In this document: positions 1 through 8,229 of the stretch, in pieces
Layout of the letters: every line of letters starts with the position of its first letter
How positions within the stretch are numbered: the stretch's first letter is position 1
Program-made: the position numbers and the translations under genes
Notes under the pieces: model-generated
Databases searched by the model: none
Seen by the model: the letters and a program-made list of their open reading frames with translations, nothing else
What the model was told of the DNA's origin: nothing
NCBI RefSeq assembly: GCF_012726345.1
Contig: NZ_PTXN01000006.1
Span: 186,001-250,000, forward strand
DNA length: 64,000 nt
Direction: 5' to 3'
Origin: Marinomonas sp. UCMA 3892
GTDB lineage: Bacteria; Pseudomonadota; Gammaproteobacteria; Pseudomonadales; Marinomonadaceae

Positions 1-251
1 TAATTTAAATCATATAGATCTGTGCCGACGGAAATCGTTGACGCGGCTTTTAGCTTAGGTGCAAGGCTCAATAGTTCTGAACTCATTTTAGTGCTGGTGC
101 CAATTAAGCCTTCCGCGTCAGCAAGGGCCGCTATGAAGGCACCTTTGTTATCTTCATTGATACTATTAAAGAAGGTAACGTCATACTGCGCTTCAAGTCG
201 TTGACGTTCTTCTACTGGAATGTCTCGGTACAAAATTACTTTTTTCTTCAT
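1..251 (-). CDS. 2-hydroxyacid dehydrogenase, GhrB/KguD-like (partial, N-terminal part)
   Basis: The gene starts at 251 on the minus strand and runs off the left edge, so only about 83 N-terminal residues are visible. They begin MKKKVILYRDIP and include AEGLIGTSTKMSSELL and LKAASTISVGTD, the usual start of the catalytic domain of D-isomer 2-hydroxyacid dehydrogenases of the glyoxylate/hydroxypyruvate and 2-ketogluconate reductase group. The NAD-binding Rossmann domain and the catalytic Arg/Glu/His lie outside the window. A purine-rich AGGA stretch precedes the ATG. It is the last visible gene of the dctPQM-kinase operon, about 43 bp after the kinase. Together with a sugar kinase and a LacI regulator it suggests reduction of 2-ketogluconate or its 6-phosphate, but substrate assignment is inference. 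Confidence 0.8.
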   Translation of the reverse strand, partial: MKKKVILYRDIPVEERQRLEAQYDVTFFNSINEDNKGAFIAALADAEGLIGTSTKMSSELLSLAPKLKAASTISVGTDLYDLN

Positions 252-294
252 CCTACTATTCCTTTTTAGTTGCCTCTTTCTAGGTCGTTCTTCT

Positions 295-1254
295 CTAAAC
301 TGTTTTCTCTAAATCATTGAGGTGCGCGCGAGTTGGCAAGCCTTCGCTATCGCCACGAACTTGAACTGTCAGAGAGCCTAGCAGGTTTCCACGACGAGCG
401 GCTTGTTCTATTGTTTTACCATCTAGTAGAGCAGATATCACACCAACAGCAAAACTATCTCCCGCTCCAACTGTATCGACTACCTTGGCTACGGGGAAGC
501 CAGCGACTGTGCCAGATTCACCATTATGGGTTTTAAAGTATGCGCCTTTGCTACCGAGTTTGACGATAACTGTTTTGACGCCACGCTGAAGATAAAAGTC
601 GGCAATGACCTCTGGTTGATCACTATTAGCGAGGATTTTACCCTCTTCTATACCCGGTAAAACAATGTCGCTGGCAAAAGCAAATTCATTGATGGTTGCA
701 ACCATGGTTGCTTGATCAGGCCAAAGGGTAGGGCGTAAGTTGGTGTCAAAAGAAACGCTGCAGCCTTGTTTTTTGGCGAGTTCTAACGCGTGTTTTGCTG
801 CGTCTCGCATCGGTACCGATACCGCTGCGGCGACACCAGTTAGATGTAAATGCGTGCCTGCTTTGAGTAAGGTGTTGTCTATATCTGTAGGGCTTAATGT
901 TGACGCCGCAGAGTTACGACGGAAGTACTCAACTTTTGGGTCGCTGCCATCGGTGACATTGGACTTCAGCATGAAACCAGTGGCGTGGTTGGCGCTTTCA
1001 GAAATCCAATCAGTACGAATGTTTTCTTTGCTTATTGCTTGGCGAATAAACTGCCCAAAGCTGTCTTGACCTACTTTACTAATATAGCTGGCTTCAAAAC
1101 CTAAACGCGCCATACCTATAGCGACGTTGACTTCCGCCCCAGCCAAAGAGCGATGGAACTCTTCAATGTCAGCAAGTTGGCCTGGCATTTTGGCTACAAA
1201 CATGGCCATGGCTTCACCAATAGTGACAAAAGAGTGTGTTTGCTTCGTTTCCAT
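295..1254 (-). CDS. PfkB-family sugar kinase (2-keto-3-deoxygluconate or 2-ketogluconate kinase)
   Basis: This 319-residue cytosolic kinase of the ribokinase/PfkB family carries an N-terminal GEAMAMF strand, the substrate segment LAGAEVNVAIGMARLG and the C-terminal signature DTVGAGDSFAVG, with the catalytic Asp and anion hole. Length matches KdgK/KguK. It would phosphorylate an incoming 2-keto sugar acid with ATP. It lies 27 bp downstream of the TRAP large permease and upstream of a 2-hydroxyacid dehydrogenase in one minus-strand operon. Known KdgK enzymes feed KDG-6-phosphate to an aldolase, but no KDPG aldolase is visible here. The dehydrogenase neighbour fits the 2-ketogluconate route (kinase then reductase, as in Pseudomonas kgu operons) better. 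The kinase call is firm; the substrate is inferred from context. Confidence 0.88.
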   Translation of the reverse strand: METKQTHSFVTIGEAMAMFVAKMPGQLADIEEFHRSLAGAEVNVAIGMARLGFEASYISKVGQDSFGQFIRQAISKENIRTDWISESANHATGFMLKSNVTDGSDPKVEYFRRNSAASTLSPTDIDNTLLKAGTHLHLTGVAAAVSVPMRDAAKHALELAKKQGCSVSFDTNLRPTLWPDQATMVATINEFAFASDIVLPGIEEGKILANSDQPEVIADFYLQRGVKTVIVKLGSKGAYFKTHNGESGTVAGFPVAKVVDTVGAGDSFAVGVISALLDGKTIEQAARRGNLLGSLTVQVRGDSEGLPTRAHLNDLEKTV

Positions 1255-1281
1255 AATGGATAATTCCTTCTTGTTTTTCTC

Positions 1282-2541
1282 TTAGATCAGTAACATAAAT
1301 GGCATAAATATCACGGCAATCAGTACTAGCACTATGACTGCAATATATGGCATGACCGCTTTGAATGATTTGTCTATGGGCAGTTCGCCAATGGCACTTG
1401 CGATTAACAAACACAAACCATAAGGCGGTGTGATTAAGCCAATGGATAAGGTAATAATAACCACAATGCCAAGTTGAACAGGATCGACTCCTAATGTGAG
1501 AGCGACAGGATAAATAACCGGAACAAATAGCACCATGGCTGGGATGGCGTCCATAAAGGTGCCGACAAAGAGGAAGAAAGCCACAATAATGAATAGGAAC
1601 AAATATTCACTGCTGCCCAGTCCACTGAAGAATCCCGACACAATTGCATTTATTTGGTAATAACCAAGGAATTCTCCAAGTGCCGAAGCTGCTGCCAAAG
1701 CAAAGAGTGATAAGCAGCTAAGCTTTAGGGTTTCGGTGAAAATCTTTGGCAAATCTTTGAGGCTGATAGATTTGTAGTAATACGCACTAACGAGGTAAGC
1801 GTAAACCGCTGAAAACGCTGCAGCTTCTGTTGGCGTGAATACGCCAAAAACAATACCACCAATAATAATAAGAGGTGTGATCATCGCAGGAATGGCATCT
1901 TTGCTTAGAGCGATAAACTCCGCACGACTTATTTTCTCTGCTTTTGGCAAGTTGTCACGTTTGGCAATAATACTAATGACAAACATCATTCCAAGGCCGA
2001 TAAGAATCCCTGGCACCATGCCGCCGATAAACAATTGCCCAACCGAGGTATTAGTCAACCCACCATAAATTACCATAGTAATACTAGGTGGAATAATGCC
2101 ACCAATGGTAGACGAGGCGGCTGTAACTCCAACCGACATTTCGCGGCTGTAGCCTTTGTTGATCATGTTAGGTATGAGGATTTTTCCCACGCCAGCTGTA
2201 TCGGCAGTAGACGATCCACTAACACCAGCAAACAACATAGATACCAACACGTTTGCGTGACCAAGCCCGCCCGGTTTGCGACCTACTAAAGCGATAGAAA
2301 AGTTGATAAGTCGATGAGATATCTGGCCGCTGTTCATGATGTTAGCTGTTAACACAAAGAGTGGCACAGCGAGTAACACATAAGAGTTAAGACCGTAGAA
2401 CATCTTCATTGGGATCATGGTTGTTGGCGCGCCAGTCATGGTACCAATACCCACTAAAGATGCGATACCGATAGAGAAGGCAATGGGTATCCCAAGAATA
2501 ATAAGACCAACAAATAATAAGGTAATTAACGCGAGTTCCAT
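1282..2541 (-). CDS. dctM: TRAP transporter large permease DctM
   Basis: A 419-residue hydrophobic protein with about twelve membrane segments, starting MELALITLLFVGLIILGIPIAF. It shows family hallmarks such as the SGSSTADTAGVGKILIP region and a C-terminal LITPPYGLCLL stretch. It is the translocating subunit that takes up a carboxylate substrate using the sodium gradient. I chose the ATG at 2541 because AAGGGGG sits just upstream; a start 18 bp further upstream is possible. It overlaps the 3' end of dctQ by 16 bp, typical of translational coupling in TRAP operons. Confidence 0.93.
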   Translation of the reverse strand: MELALITLLFVGLIILGIPIAFSIGIASLVGIGTMTGAPTTMIPMKMFYGLNSYVLLAVPLFVLTANIMNSGQISHRLINFSIALVGRKPGGLGHANVLVSMLFAGVSGSSTADTAGVGKILIPNMINKGYSREMSVGVTAASSTIGGIIPPSITMVIYGGLTNTSVGQLFIGGMVPGILIGLGMMFVISIIAKRDNLPKAEKISRAEFIALSKDAIPAMITPLIIIGGIVFGVFTPTEAAAFSAVYAYLVSAYYYKSISLKDLPKIFTETLKLSCLSLFALAAASALGEFLGYYQINAIVSGFFSGLGSSEYLFLFIIVAFFLFVGTFMDAIPAMVLFVPVIYPVALTLGVDPVQLGIVVIITLSIGLITPPYGLCLLIASAIGELPIDKSFKAVMPYIAVIVLVLIAVIFMPFMLLI

Positions 2542-3023
2542 GAAGCCCCCTTGAAGCAAGACAATGTTTTCGCCTCGTTGTAGATGTTATCCACCAGATA
2601 AACACTGGAGCTAATAAAGGTGATTGGCATAATCAGCCACACATAGCCTTGTCGAAATTCAGGGATACTTATCCAGCGTGAGTTCCAAAATGCTTGAGTG
2701 ATTTCAACGCTGTATAGCGAGCAGAATAAACAGAAAATCAACATGATAAGATTCTGAGTAATCACTAAAAGCGAGCGTTTATCGCCTTGAAAATAGTGCG
2801 TGAGAACGTCAAAACCAAAGTGTTGTTTTTCTTTTACCATGACCGCTGTGCCAAGGAACATGGCCCAGATAAACGAATTTACGGCGATCTCTTCTGTCCA
2901 TAACACCGAAATACCTAGGTAGCGAGTAACCACTTGAATTAAAGTCGCAGCGAGGAAAACCACCAGTAGCAAAACGCCTAAGCTGATTTGGAGTCGAGCA
3001 ATAAAATTAGTCAGTATTTTCAT
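2526..3023 (-). CDS. dctQ: TRAP transporter small permease DctQ
   Basis: A 165-residue inner-membrane protein with four predicted membrane segments, starting MKILTNFIARLQISLG. The WTEEIAVNSFIWAMFLG segment after the second helix is characteristic of DctQ. It partners DctM and stabilises the contact with the solute-binding protein. It lies between dctP and dctM, separated from dctP by 54 bp containing a strong hairpin (3039-3061), and overlaps dctM by 16 bp. Length and context fit the family. Confidence 0.92.
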   Translation of the reverse strand: MKILTNFIARLQISLGVLLLVVFLAATLIQVVTRYLGISVLWTEEIAVNSFIWAMFLGTAVMVKEKQHFGFDVLTHYFQGDKRSLLVITQNLIMLIFCLFCSLYSVEITQAFWNSRWISIPEFRQGYVWLIMPITFISSSVYLVDNIYNEAKTLSCFKGASWNSR

Positions 3024-3038
3024 ACCATATATCCTTGA

Positions 3039-3061
3039 AGCTCCGAGGAGTCCTCGGAGCT
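3039..3061 (-). terminator. Intercistronic hairpin between dctP and dctQ
   Basis: An 11-base arm AGCTCCGAGGA (3039-3049) is repeated in inverted form at 3051-3061, with one centre base. It sits just after the dctP stop and 16 bp before the end of the gap. There is no T-run after it on the minus strand, so it is more likely an mRNA-stabilising or attenuating hairpin that raises binding-protein output over the permeases than a full terminator. Confidence 0.6.
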
Positions 3062-3077
3062 AGGCTAGCAGAGAGCG

Positions 3078-4076
3078 TTATTTAGTCTGACGGATGGTCT
3101 CAAGAACCTCTGTCATGCCATTTTTTGCCGCCCACTGATCTTGTATAGATCGTGCTTTTTCAATGAAAGGAGTGCGGTCTAACGTATTGACGATGGCGCC
3201 ATCATCAATGGCTTTTTGCTTGTAAGTAGATTCTTCACTGTATAACGCTTGGCGTTCCGCTTGAGTCGCCTCTTTTACTGCTTGGTTGAAGGCCGTACGC
3301 TGTTCATCATTGAAGCCTTCCCATACTGAATTACGCACTAGCAATAGACGTGTGGTGTAGTCATGACCGGTTTCAGAAATGTACTTACCGTTGGCAGTTT
3401 TGTGGTGTTCCATTGGAATGAAGTAGGGATAAGCGTTTTCGGCAGCATCAACTACATTGCTTGATAGTGCTTGGTAAAGTTCGGCCCAAGCAACAGAGGT
3501 TGGTACAGCGCCGATTTCTTTCCAGTATTGAGATACTACGCCGGACGTTTGAGTACGGATTTTCATGCCTTTTACGTCAGCAAAGGAATTAACCGGTTGC
3601 TTGCCATACCAGTGACGCACACCGGCAGTCCAATAAGCGGCGACACGGTACTTTTCACCAGACTTGGTATAGATGATGTCGGCAATATCCTTACCTACTT
3701 TGCCATCAACCACTTTTTCCCAATGGCTGTAATCGTTAAACAAGTACAACAAAGAGAACAAGTCAACTTCTTCAATACCTGATGATGTCATAAAGCCTGG
3801 TGAAACCAGAACCATGTCCGCGCCGCCAAGTACCAGTTTTTCAACCAATTCATTTTCATTGGTACCAATGGTTCCTGCGTGTACTTCTACATTGAAAAGA
3901 CCTGATTTATCAGCAACTTCTTTCAGTTTTAGCATGCCAGTTTGGTATGGGCTAGAGAGGTTGGTTTGATTGTGGGCAGCAACGATTTTTATGGTATCAG
4001 ATTTGGCTGAGTCATCACTGCATCCAGCGAGAGAAATGGCGGCAGCAGCGGTTAGCAGAGTAAATAGTTTTTTCAT
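3078..4076 (-). CDS. dctP: TRAP transporter solute-binding protein DctP, predicted lipoprotein
   Basis: This 332-residue protein has the TRAP binding-protein fold. KIVAAHNQTNLSSPYQTGM opens the mature domain, and GMKIRTQTSGVVSQYWKEIGAVPT with AWAELYQALSSNVVDAAENAY carries the conserved carboxylate-binding Arg and the family core. The N-terminus MKKLFTLLTAAAAISLAGC ends in a lipobox with Cys19, so it is predicted to be lipid-anchored rather than a free periplasmic protein. It is first in the operon dctP-dctQ-dctM-kinase-dehydrogenase, behind a 20-bp palindrome (4140-4159). The ligand is probably a sugar acid such as 2-ketogluconate or a hexuronate-derived keto acid, judging from the downstream enzymes. 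Confidence 0.93.
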   Translation of the reverse strand: MKKLFTLLTAAAAISLAGCSDDSAKSDTIKIVAAHNQTNLSSPYQTGMLKLKEVADKSGLFNVEVHAGTIGTNENELVEKLVLGGADMVLVSPGFMTSSGIEEVDLFSLLYLFNDYSHWEKVVDGKVGKDIADIIYTKSGEKYRVAAYWTAGVRHWYGKQPVNSFADVKGMKIRTQTSGVVSQYWKEIGAVPTSVAWAELYQALSSNVVDAAENAYPYFIPMEHHKTANGKYISETGHDYTTRLLLVRNSVWEGFNDEQRTAFNQAVKEATQAERQALYSEESTYKQKAIDDGAIVNTLDRTPFIEKARSIQDQWAAKNGMTEVLETIRQTK

Positions 4077-4139
4077 GATAGCTCCATTATGGATCGATTT
4101 TTATGGTTATGATGATCACACTTTAGGCAAAAGACGATA

Positions 4140-4159
4140 TCATGGAATCGATTCCATGA
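4140..4159. promoter_or_regulatory. LacI-family operator upstream of dctP
   Basis: A perfect 20-bp palindrome with core TGGAATCGATTCCA and a central CG, the architecture typical of LacI/GalR-family operators. It lies 63 bp upstream of the dctP start and next to lacI. A TTGACA -35 element on the minus strand sits at 4168-4173. With 16-bp spacing the weak -10 would fall inside the palindrome, which fits repression by the regulator at 4245-5261. A partial half-site-like sequence (ATGGATCGAT) lies at about 4088-4097. Confidence 0.75.
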
Positions 4160-4244
4160 ATAGAGTTTGTCAATCGCTTTTAAAAAATTATATGGTTGTT
4201 TTTTAGTCAAATTGTTTTTATCTAAATACTTTTTTGTAAAGGCA

Positions 4245-5261
4245 CTAGGTGGAATGACGAATAACGAGTTCGGCTTTTAGTTTTATGTGTTGTGCAGGGT
4301 TGTTGTTACCTTGGACTCTAGCAAGCAAACGCTCACAAGCGGTTTGGCCTATGAGTTGGGTTGGTTGGCGCATGACGGTAATGCCACCTTCGAACAGTTG
4401 CGCCCATTCAGGATCGTCGATGCTGATTAAGCCTATTTGTGTACCGATGCGCATGTCTAGTTGTTTTAAGGCTTTCGCAGTACTCATCATAGCGACACCA
4501 TTTGTGGTAAAGATGGCTTTTTTGCTGTGCGGGTTTGCGTCTATGAAAGTTCGAATAGCTTTGGAAAGCTGGCTGACTGTCATGCCTTCTATTTCTATGA
4601 TGTCACAAGACATACCTTCATGTTCTTGGGTAAAATTTTTTATTGCATCAACTCTAGCTTGGCGAGGGTCAATTTCTAGAGATTTGGTAATGACGAGAAT
4701 GGCTTCATAGGCCTTGGTTTGTAAATGTTGGCAAGCCTCTTTTGCAGCGGCTTCATTATCCAAGCCAATGGTATCGAAGCCGAGGGAAGTATTGATTCTG
4801 TCCACCAGAACAATAGGACAAGATATTTGTGCCAAATTGCTAATTTGTTTCTGCGCCATGCCCGATGTGTTCACTATTATTCCGTCGACTCTGTGTGCTT
4901 CTAGCAATGCTAAGTAGCGATCTTGCAGCTCTTTTTCATTGTCTGTGTTACAGACCATCAACATATAACCTTCGCGACGACAAATATGCTCCACACCTTG
5001 CAAAACATCGATGGAATATGGGTTGGTGACATCGGCGAGCATGAGTCCAATCAGTTTTGAGTGGCCTGCTCGCAGCATGCGAGCCGAATGGTTAGGACGA
5101 AAATCCAGATGAGCAATGGCTTGCGCGATTTTTTCTCGCAGCTCTTCTGATAATTTGTCTTGTTCCCCATTAAGGTAACGTGAAACACTGGTCTTACCAA
5201 CTTTAGCGTATTTCGCAACGTCTGAAATAGTGGTGAAGCTTTTGTTGTTTTTTTTCAGCAA
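4245..5261 (-). CDS. LacI-family transcriptional regulator (PtxS/KdgR-like)
   Basis: A 338-residue repressor. Residues 11-60 form the LacI helix-turn-helix and hinge (ISDVAKYAKVGKTSVSRYLNG, then FRPNHSARMLRAG), followed by a periplasmic-binding-protein-like effector domain starting KLIGLMLADVTNPYSIDV. The sequence style, especially NPYSIDVLQGVEHICRREGY and VCNTDNEKE, resembles the 2-ketogluconate regulator PtxS and related KdgR-type proteins; I judge this by eye. It ends about 170 bp upstream of dctP on the same strand, and the only perfect palindrome between them is the likely operator. It probably represses the TRAP operon and is released by a keto sugar acid. Confidence 0.88.
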   Translation of the reverse strand: MLKKNNKSFTTISDVAKYAKVGKTSVSRYLNGEQDKLSEELREKIAQAIAHLDFRPNHSARMLRAGHSKLIGLMLADVTNPYSIDVLQGVEHICRREGYMLMVCNTDNEKELQDRYLALLEAHRVDGIIVNTSGMAQKQISNLAQISCPIVLVDRINTSLGFDTIGLDNEAAAKEACQHLQTKAYEAILVITKSLEIDPRQARVDAIKNFTQEHEGMSCDIIEIEGMTVSQLSKAIRTFIDANPHSKKAIFTTNGVAMMSTAKALKQLDMRIGTQIGLISIDDPEWAQLFEGGITVMRQPTQLIGQTACERLLARVQGNNNPAQHIKLKAELVIRHST

Positions 5262-5442
5262 TGTGTTGTCTCAATGGTTAGATTGGCGGAAATAACATCC
5301 CAAGTATACAGGTAGGCGTTTTTCCGTACTGTAAACTATGATCCTAGCAAGGCGCAATTGCGCTGAGCTGATTCGATGCTCGATTTTCTCTCTTTTTTAT
5401 TTTTTACACTTACAGGCTATCTCTTTTGATAGCAGGAGTTTT

Positions 5443-6516
5443 ATGAAAATTTTCAGCTGCCAGCAATGTGGACAGACGGTGTTATTTGAGAACACTCACT
5501 GCGAGCAATGTTCTTCATCATTGGGCTTTTTGCCAGATCAATTGGTCATTAGCGCGTTAAAGTCGATTGATAATGCTTGGTACGCCATGGCTGATAAGTC
5601 CATCCCAGCAAAACGCTGGTACTACTGTGAAAACCATCAACATCAAGTGTGTAACTGGATGGTGGAAGAGGGTGGTAGTACTTTTTGTATGGCGTGTGAA
5701 TTGAATCGTCATATTCCGAATTTAGAAAAAATAGAAGAGCGTCAAGCGTGGCAACAACTGGAGTTTGCTAAGCACCGATTGGTGTATTCTTTATTGCGCC
5801 TTGGTTTGCCTTTGATAAGTAAAAAAACAGAACCTGAGGATGGTCTGTCTTTTGATTTTATTTCCGAAAATAACGTGGTGCCAGAAGATGTAAGCGCCAT
5901 GACAGGCCATGCTTCTGGACAGGTGACTATTAACGCTGCTGAGGGGAATTCGGTTGACCGTGAGCAAATGCGCGAAGACATGAAAGAGTCTTATCGAACC
6001 GTCATTGGACATTTTCGTCATGAAATCGGCCATTATTATTGGGATCAGTTGGTTTTTGATGATGAGCAAGTTTTAGCTGATTTTAGGGCGCTTTTTGGCG
6101 ATGATCGCGCCAGTTACGCCGATGCGTTAGAGGCTCATTACAAAACGCCAAACCCAGATTGGCAGCAGTCTTTTGTAAGTGTGTATGCGTCTTCACATGC
6201 TTGGGAAGACTGGGCTGAAACATGGGCGCATTACCTGCATATTGTCGATACTTTGGAAATGGCCAGCGATCTTGGTTTGAGTCTGCAGCCTGTCGGTTCA
6301 AATCGACAAAATCTCGCCGTGATGGTGAATATCGATCCTTATCGACACGATAATTTCGACGAGATTCTCGCGCAATATGTACCGTTAACCTTTGCTGTGA
6401 ACAATTTAAATCGTGGCATGGGACAACCGGATTTATATCCTTTTGTCTTGGTTCCAGTAGTGCGGGATAAGCTGGCTTTTATCCATCGTTTGTTGATGGC
6501 TTATCAAGCTGAATAA
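5443..6516 (+). CDS. Putative zinc-binding metallopeptidase with N-terminal zinc ribbon (COG4307-like)
   Basis: A 357-residue cytosolic protein. The N-terminus has a CxxC-x10-CxxC zinc ribbon (Cys6, 9, 20, 23) and further Cys/His pairs to about residue 90. The second half carries a gluzincin-type motif, HEIGH at residues 193-197, with HAWEDWAETWAHY about 60 residues later supplying a candidate third ligand. This arrangement matches the uncharacterised family annotated as putative zinc-binding metallopeptidase. The ATG at 5443 is chosen over an upstream start at 5338 because AGGAG precedes it and the zinc ribbon starts at once. Peptidase activity is predicted from the motif only. It is a single gene on the plus strand, divergent from lacI. 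Confidence 0.75.
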   Translation: MKIFSCQQCGQTVLFENTHCEQCSSSLGFLPDQLVISALKSIDNAWYAMADKSIPAKRWYYCENHQHQVCNWMVEEGGSTFCMACELNRHIPNLEKIEERQAWQQLEFAKHRLVYSLLRLGLPLISKKTEPEDGLSFDFISENNVVPEDVSAMTGHASGQVTINAAEGNSVDREQMREDMKESYRTVIGHFRHEIGHYYWDQLVFDDEQVLADFRALFGDDRASYADALEAHYKTPNPDWQQSFVSVYASSHAWEDWAETWAHYLHIVDTLEMASDLGLSLQPVGSNRQNLAVMVNIDPYRHDNFDEILAQYVPLTFAVNNLNRGMGQPDLYPFVLVPVVRDKLAFIHRLLMAYQAE

Positions 6517-6677
6517 CCGGTAACTAAAGCAAAATCGTCTGATATGTGGCTGTTGGATTGCCAGCAGCTACCTATTTTAACGACTTATTCATAGCGACCT
6601 ATAAGTTGATCCGTTATCATGATCAGCAATTGGAGCATGATAATCTCAGCTCCTAACTTTTAATCCTTAGGATCCTA

Positions 6678-7019
6678 ATGAAAAAGACATTCAAGCTATC
6701 TCATCCAACCATCAAATACCCACGCCTTATTGAAGCAACGAAAAACGAAGTTAAAAAATATCTAAAAAGAGAGCGCAACAAAACCTTGCCTGAATACGCT
6801 GATTTTTGGGGATTTGATTGTCGCTTTGGTCAAACAGAAGCGTTGGCTGAAGAGATTCATGTCGCTCAAATCAATCAAAAAATCAGCTTTGCCGAAAGCC
6901 AAGAGTGGACTGAGTTCTATCTTGAAATACTAGCTGCGCCAGCACAGCGTACAAAACGTAACGCTGCAGACGAGCAAGAAGCTGACGAAGAAAGCGAAGA
7001 GCATGACGAAGATCGATAA
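6678..7019 (+). CDS. DUF6172-like small protein
   Basis: A 113-residue soluble protein starting MKKTFKLSHPTIKYPRLIEA. It has a basic helix KNEVKKYLKRERNKTLPE, a DFWGFDCRFG motif and a very acidic tail of about 20 residues. I recognise it as a conserved gammaproteobacterial family of unknown function (DUF6172, from memory). No catalytic motif is evident. A clear intrinsic terminator follows at 7045. Confidence 0.7.
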   Translation: MKKTFKLSHPTIKYPRLIEATKNEVKKYLKRERNKTLPEYADFWGFDCRFGQTEALAEEIHVAQINQKISFAESQEWTEFYLEILAAPAQRTKRNAADEQEADEESEEHDEDR

Positions 7020-7044
7020 GCATTGCGATTAGATCACAAATATT

Positions 7045-7077
7045 AAACGCCAGATCATTTTTTGATCTGGCGTTTTT
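7045..7077 (+). terminator. Intrinsic terminator
   Basis: A 13-bp stem (AAACGCCAGATCA at 7045-7057 pairing with 7063-7075) around a T-rich loop, running into a T-tract. It terminates the DUF6172 gene. Confidence 0.88.
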
Positions 7078-7290
7078 GTTTTCAGAGTAATGTTTTGTTT
7101 ATCGTCCGTAACTAAGTAAAAATCTTAACCCATTTCAAGATCTTGTTTCCTTTTTCCTGACTCTTTAATCACTTGTTCGCGTACTGCGTGGCCTTATCAT
7201 TAAGAGATCGCAGGCCCCTTTTTTCATTTGCCTGCTGACTATTTTTAGCGACCTTTGTGCAAAGGTAATGTTTAGGTTGGAGACAAAGCG

Positions 7291-8160
7291 ATGAGTAACG
7301 ACGCAAATGGTTTAATTGATAGCTTGTTCGAGCGGATCAAAACAGCAGAGAACAATACAGGTGAACGTGATAAAGAGGCGGAAAGCCAAATTAATAAACA
7401 TTTGGTGGCAAATCCAGCCGCGCCTTATTACATGGCGCAAACTATTATCATGCAAGAAGCGGCATTAAAGCAGTTAAATGCTCGTGTTGAAGAACTAGAG
7501 CGTAAAGCGTCGGCAAAGCCTAGTTCTGGTGGTTTCCTGTCGGGGCTATTTGGTGGGGAGCAAGGTTCTTCACAACAGTCTTCACAGTACTCTTCCCAAG
7601 GCACTGCTCAGCAACGTTCAGGCTGGGGCAGAGGCAATGGCTCACAACAAGGCTTTGGGCAATCAAACAGTCAGCAAGCAAACTCTCAGCCGTCAAACAA
7701 TCAAACCTATAGTCAGCCGCAAGGCGCGGGACGTGGTAGTAGTTTTTTAGGAGGCGCGCTACAAACCGCCGCAGGTGTAGCTGGTGGTATGGTTGTTGGG
7801 AATATGTTGATGAACATGTTTGGTCATCATTCACAGACGGAAATGGTCGATATTATTAATGAAACGCCTGCAGCCTCTGATCTTGGGCAAGAGCCAGATC
7901 TTGGACCCGCATTAGATTCTGGTCAGGAGAGTTTTGCTGATAGCGATGGCTCTGGACAAAGTGGTTTTGGTCAGGCGGGTTTTGATCAATCCGGCGATAG
8001 TTTAGATCCTAACCGAGGCTTTGGTCAGGCGGGTTTTGATCAAGCTAATATGGATCAAAGTGATCTTGACTCTGGTGGTGTTTATCAAGGCGGATTCGAT
8101 CAGGGAGGGTTTGACGACATGGGCGGCTTTGATGATTTTGGTAATGATGACTTTATTTAG
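7291..8160 (+). CDS. DUF2076 family protein with Gln/Gly-rich repeats
   Basis: A 289-residue protein. Residues 1-75 form the DUF2076 helical head (LIDSLFERIKTAENNTGERDKEAE, then a helical segment ending in NARVEELE). A Ser/Gln-rich linker follows, then a glycine-rich hydrophobic stretch around residues 150-175 that could be membrane-active. The acidic tail has imperfect repeats of the type GFGQAGFDQ, present twice almost unchanged at DNA level (about 7964-7990 and 8019-8045). Homologues are described as periplasmic ligand-binding sensor-like proteins of unknown role; I see no typical signal peptide. It is a single gene between two terminators. Confidence 0.78.
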   Translation: MSNDANGLIDSLFERIKTAENNTGERDKEAESQINKHLVANPAAPYYMAQTIIMQEAALKQLNARVEELERKASAKPSSGGFLSGLFGGEQGSSQQSSQYSSQGTAQQRSGWGRGNGSQQGFGQSNSQQANSQPSNNQTYSQPQGAGRGSSFLGGALQTAAGVAGGMVVGNMLMNMFGHHSQTEMVDIINETPAASDLGQEPDLGPALDSGQESFADSDGSGQSGFGQAGFDQSGDSLDPNRGFGQAGFDQANMDQSDLDSGGVYQGGFDQGGFDDMGGFDDFGNDDFI

Positions 8161-8180
8161 TCATAAGCTCTGATACGTAA

Positions 8181-8211
8181 AGAGACCAGATTAATTTAGA
8201 ATCTGGTCTCT
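8181..8211. terminator. Hairpin between convergent genes
   Basis: A 12-bp perfect stem AGAGACCAGATT (8181-8192) and its complement (8200-8211) around a 7-base loop, placed between the convergent DUF2076 and multicopper oxidase genes. The T-tract on either strand is weak. Confidence 0.7.
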
Positions 8212-8229
8212 TAATGAGGATCTTATTCT

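Noticed and set aside
5338..5442. N-terminal extension of the zinc metallopeptidase-like protein
   Set aside because: The extra 35 residues lack a ribosome binding site and family match; the ATG at 5443 has AGGAG.
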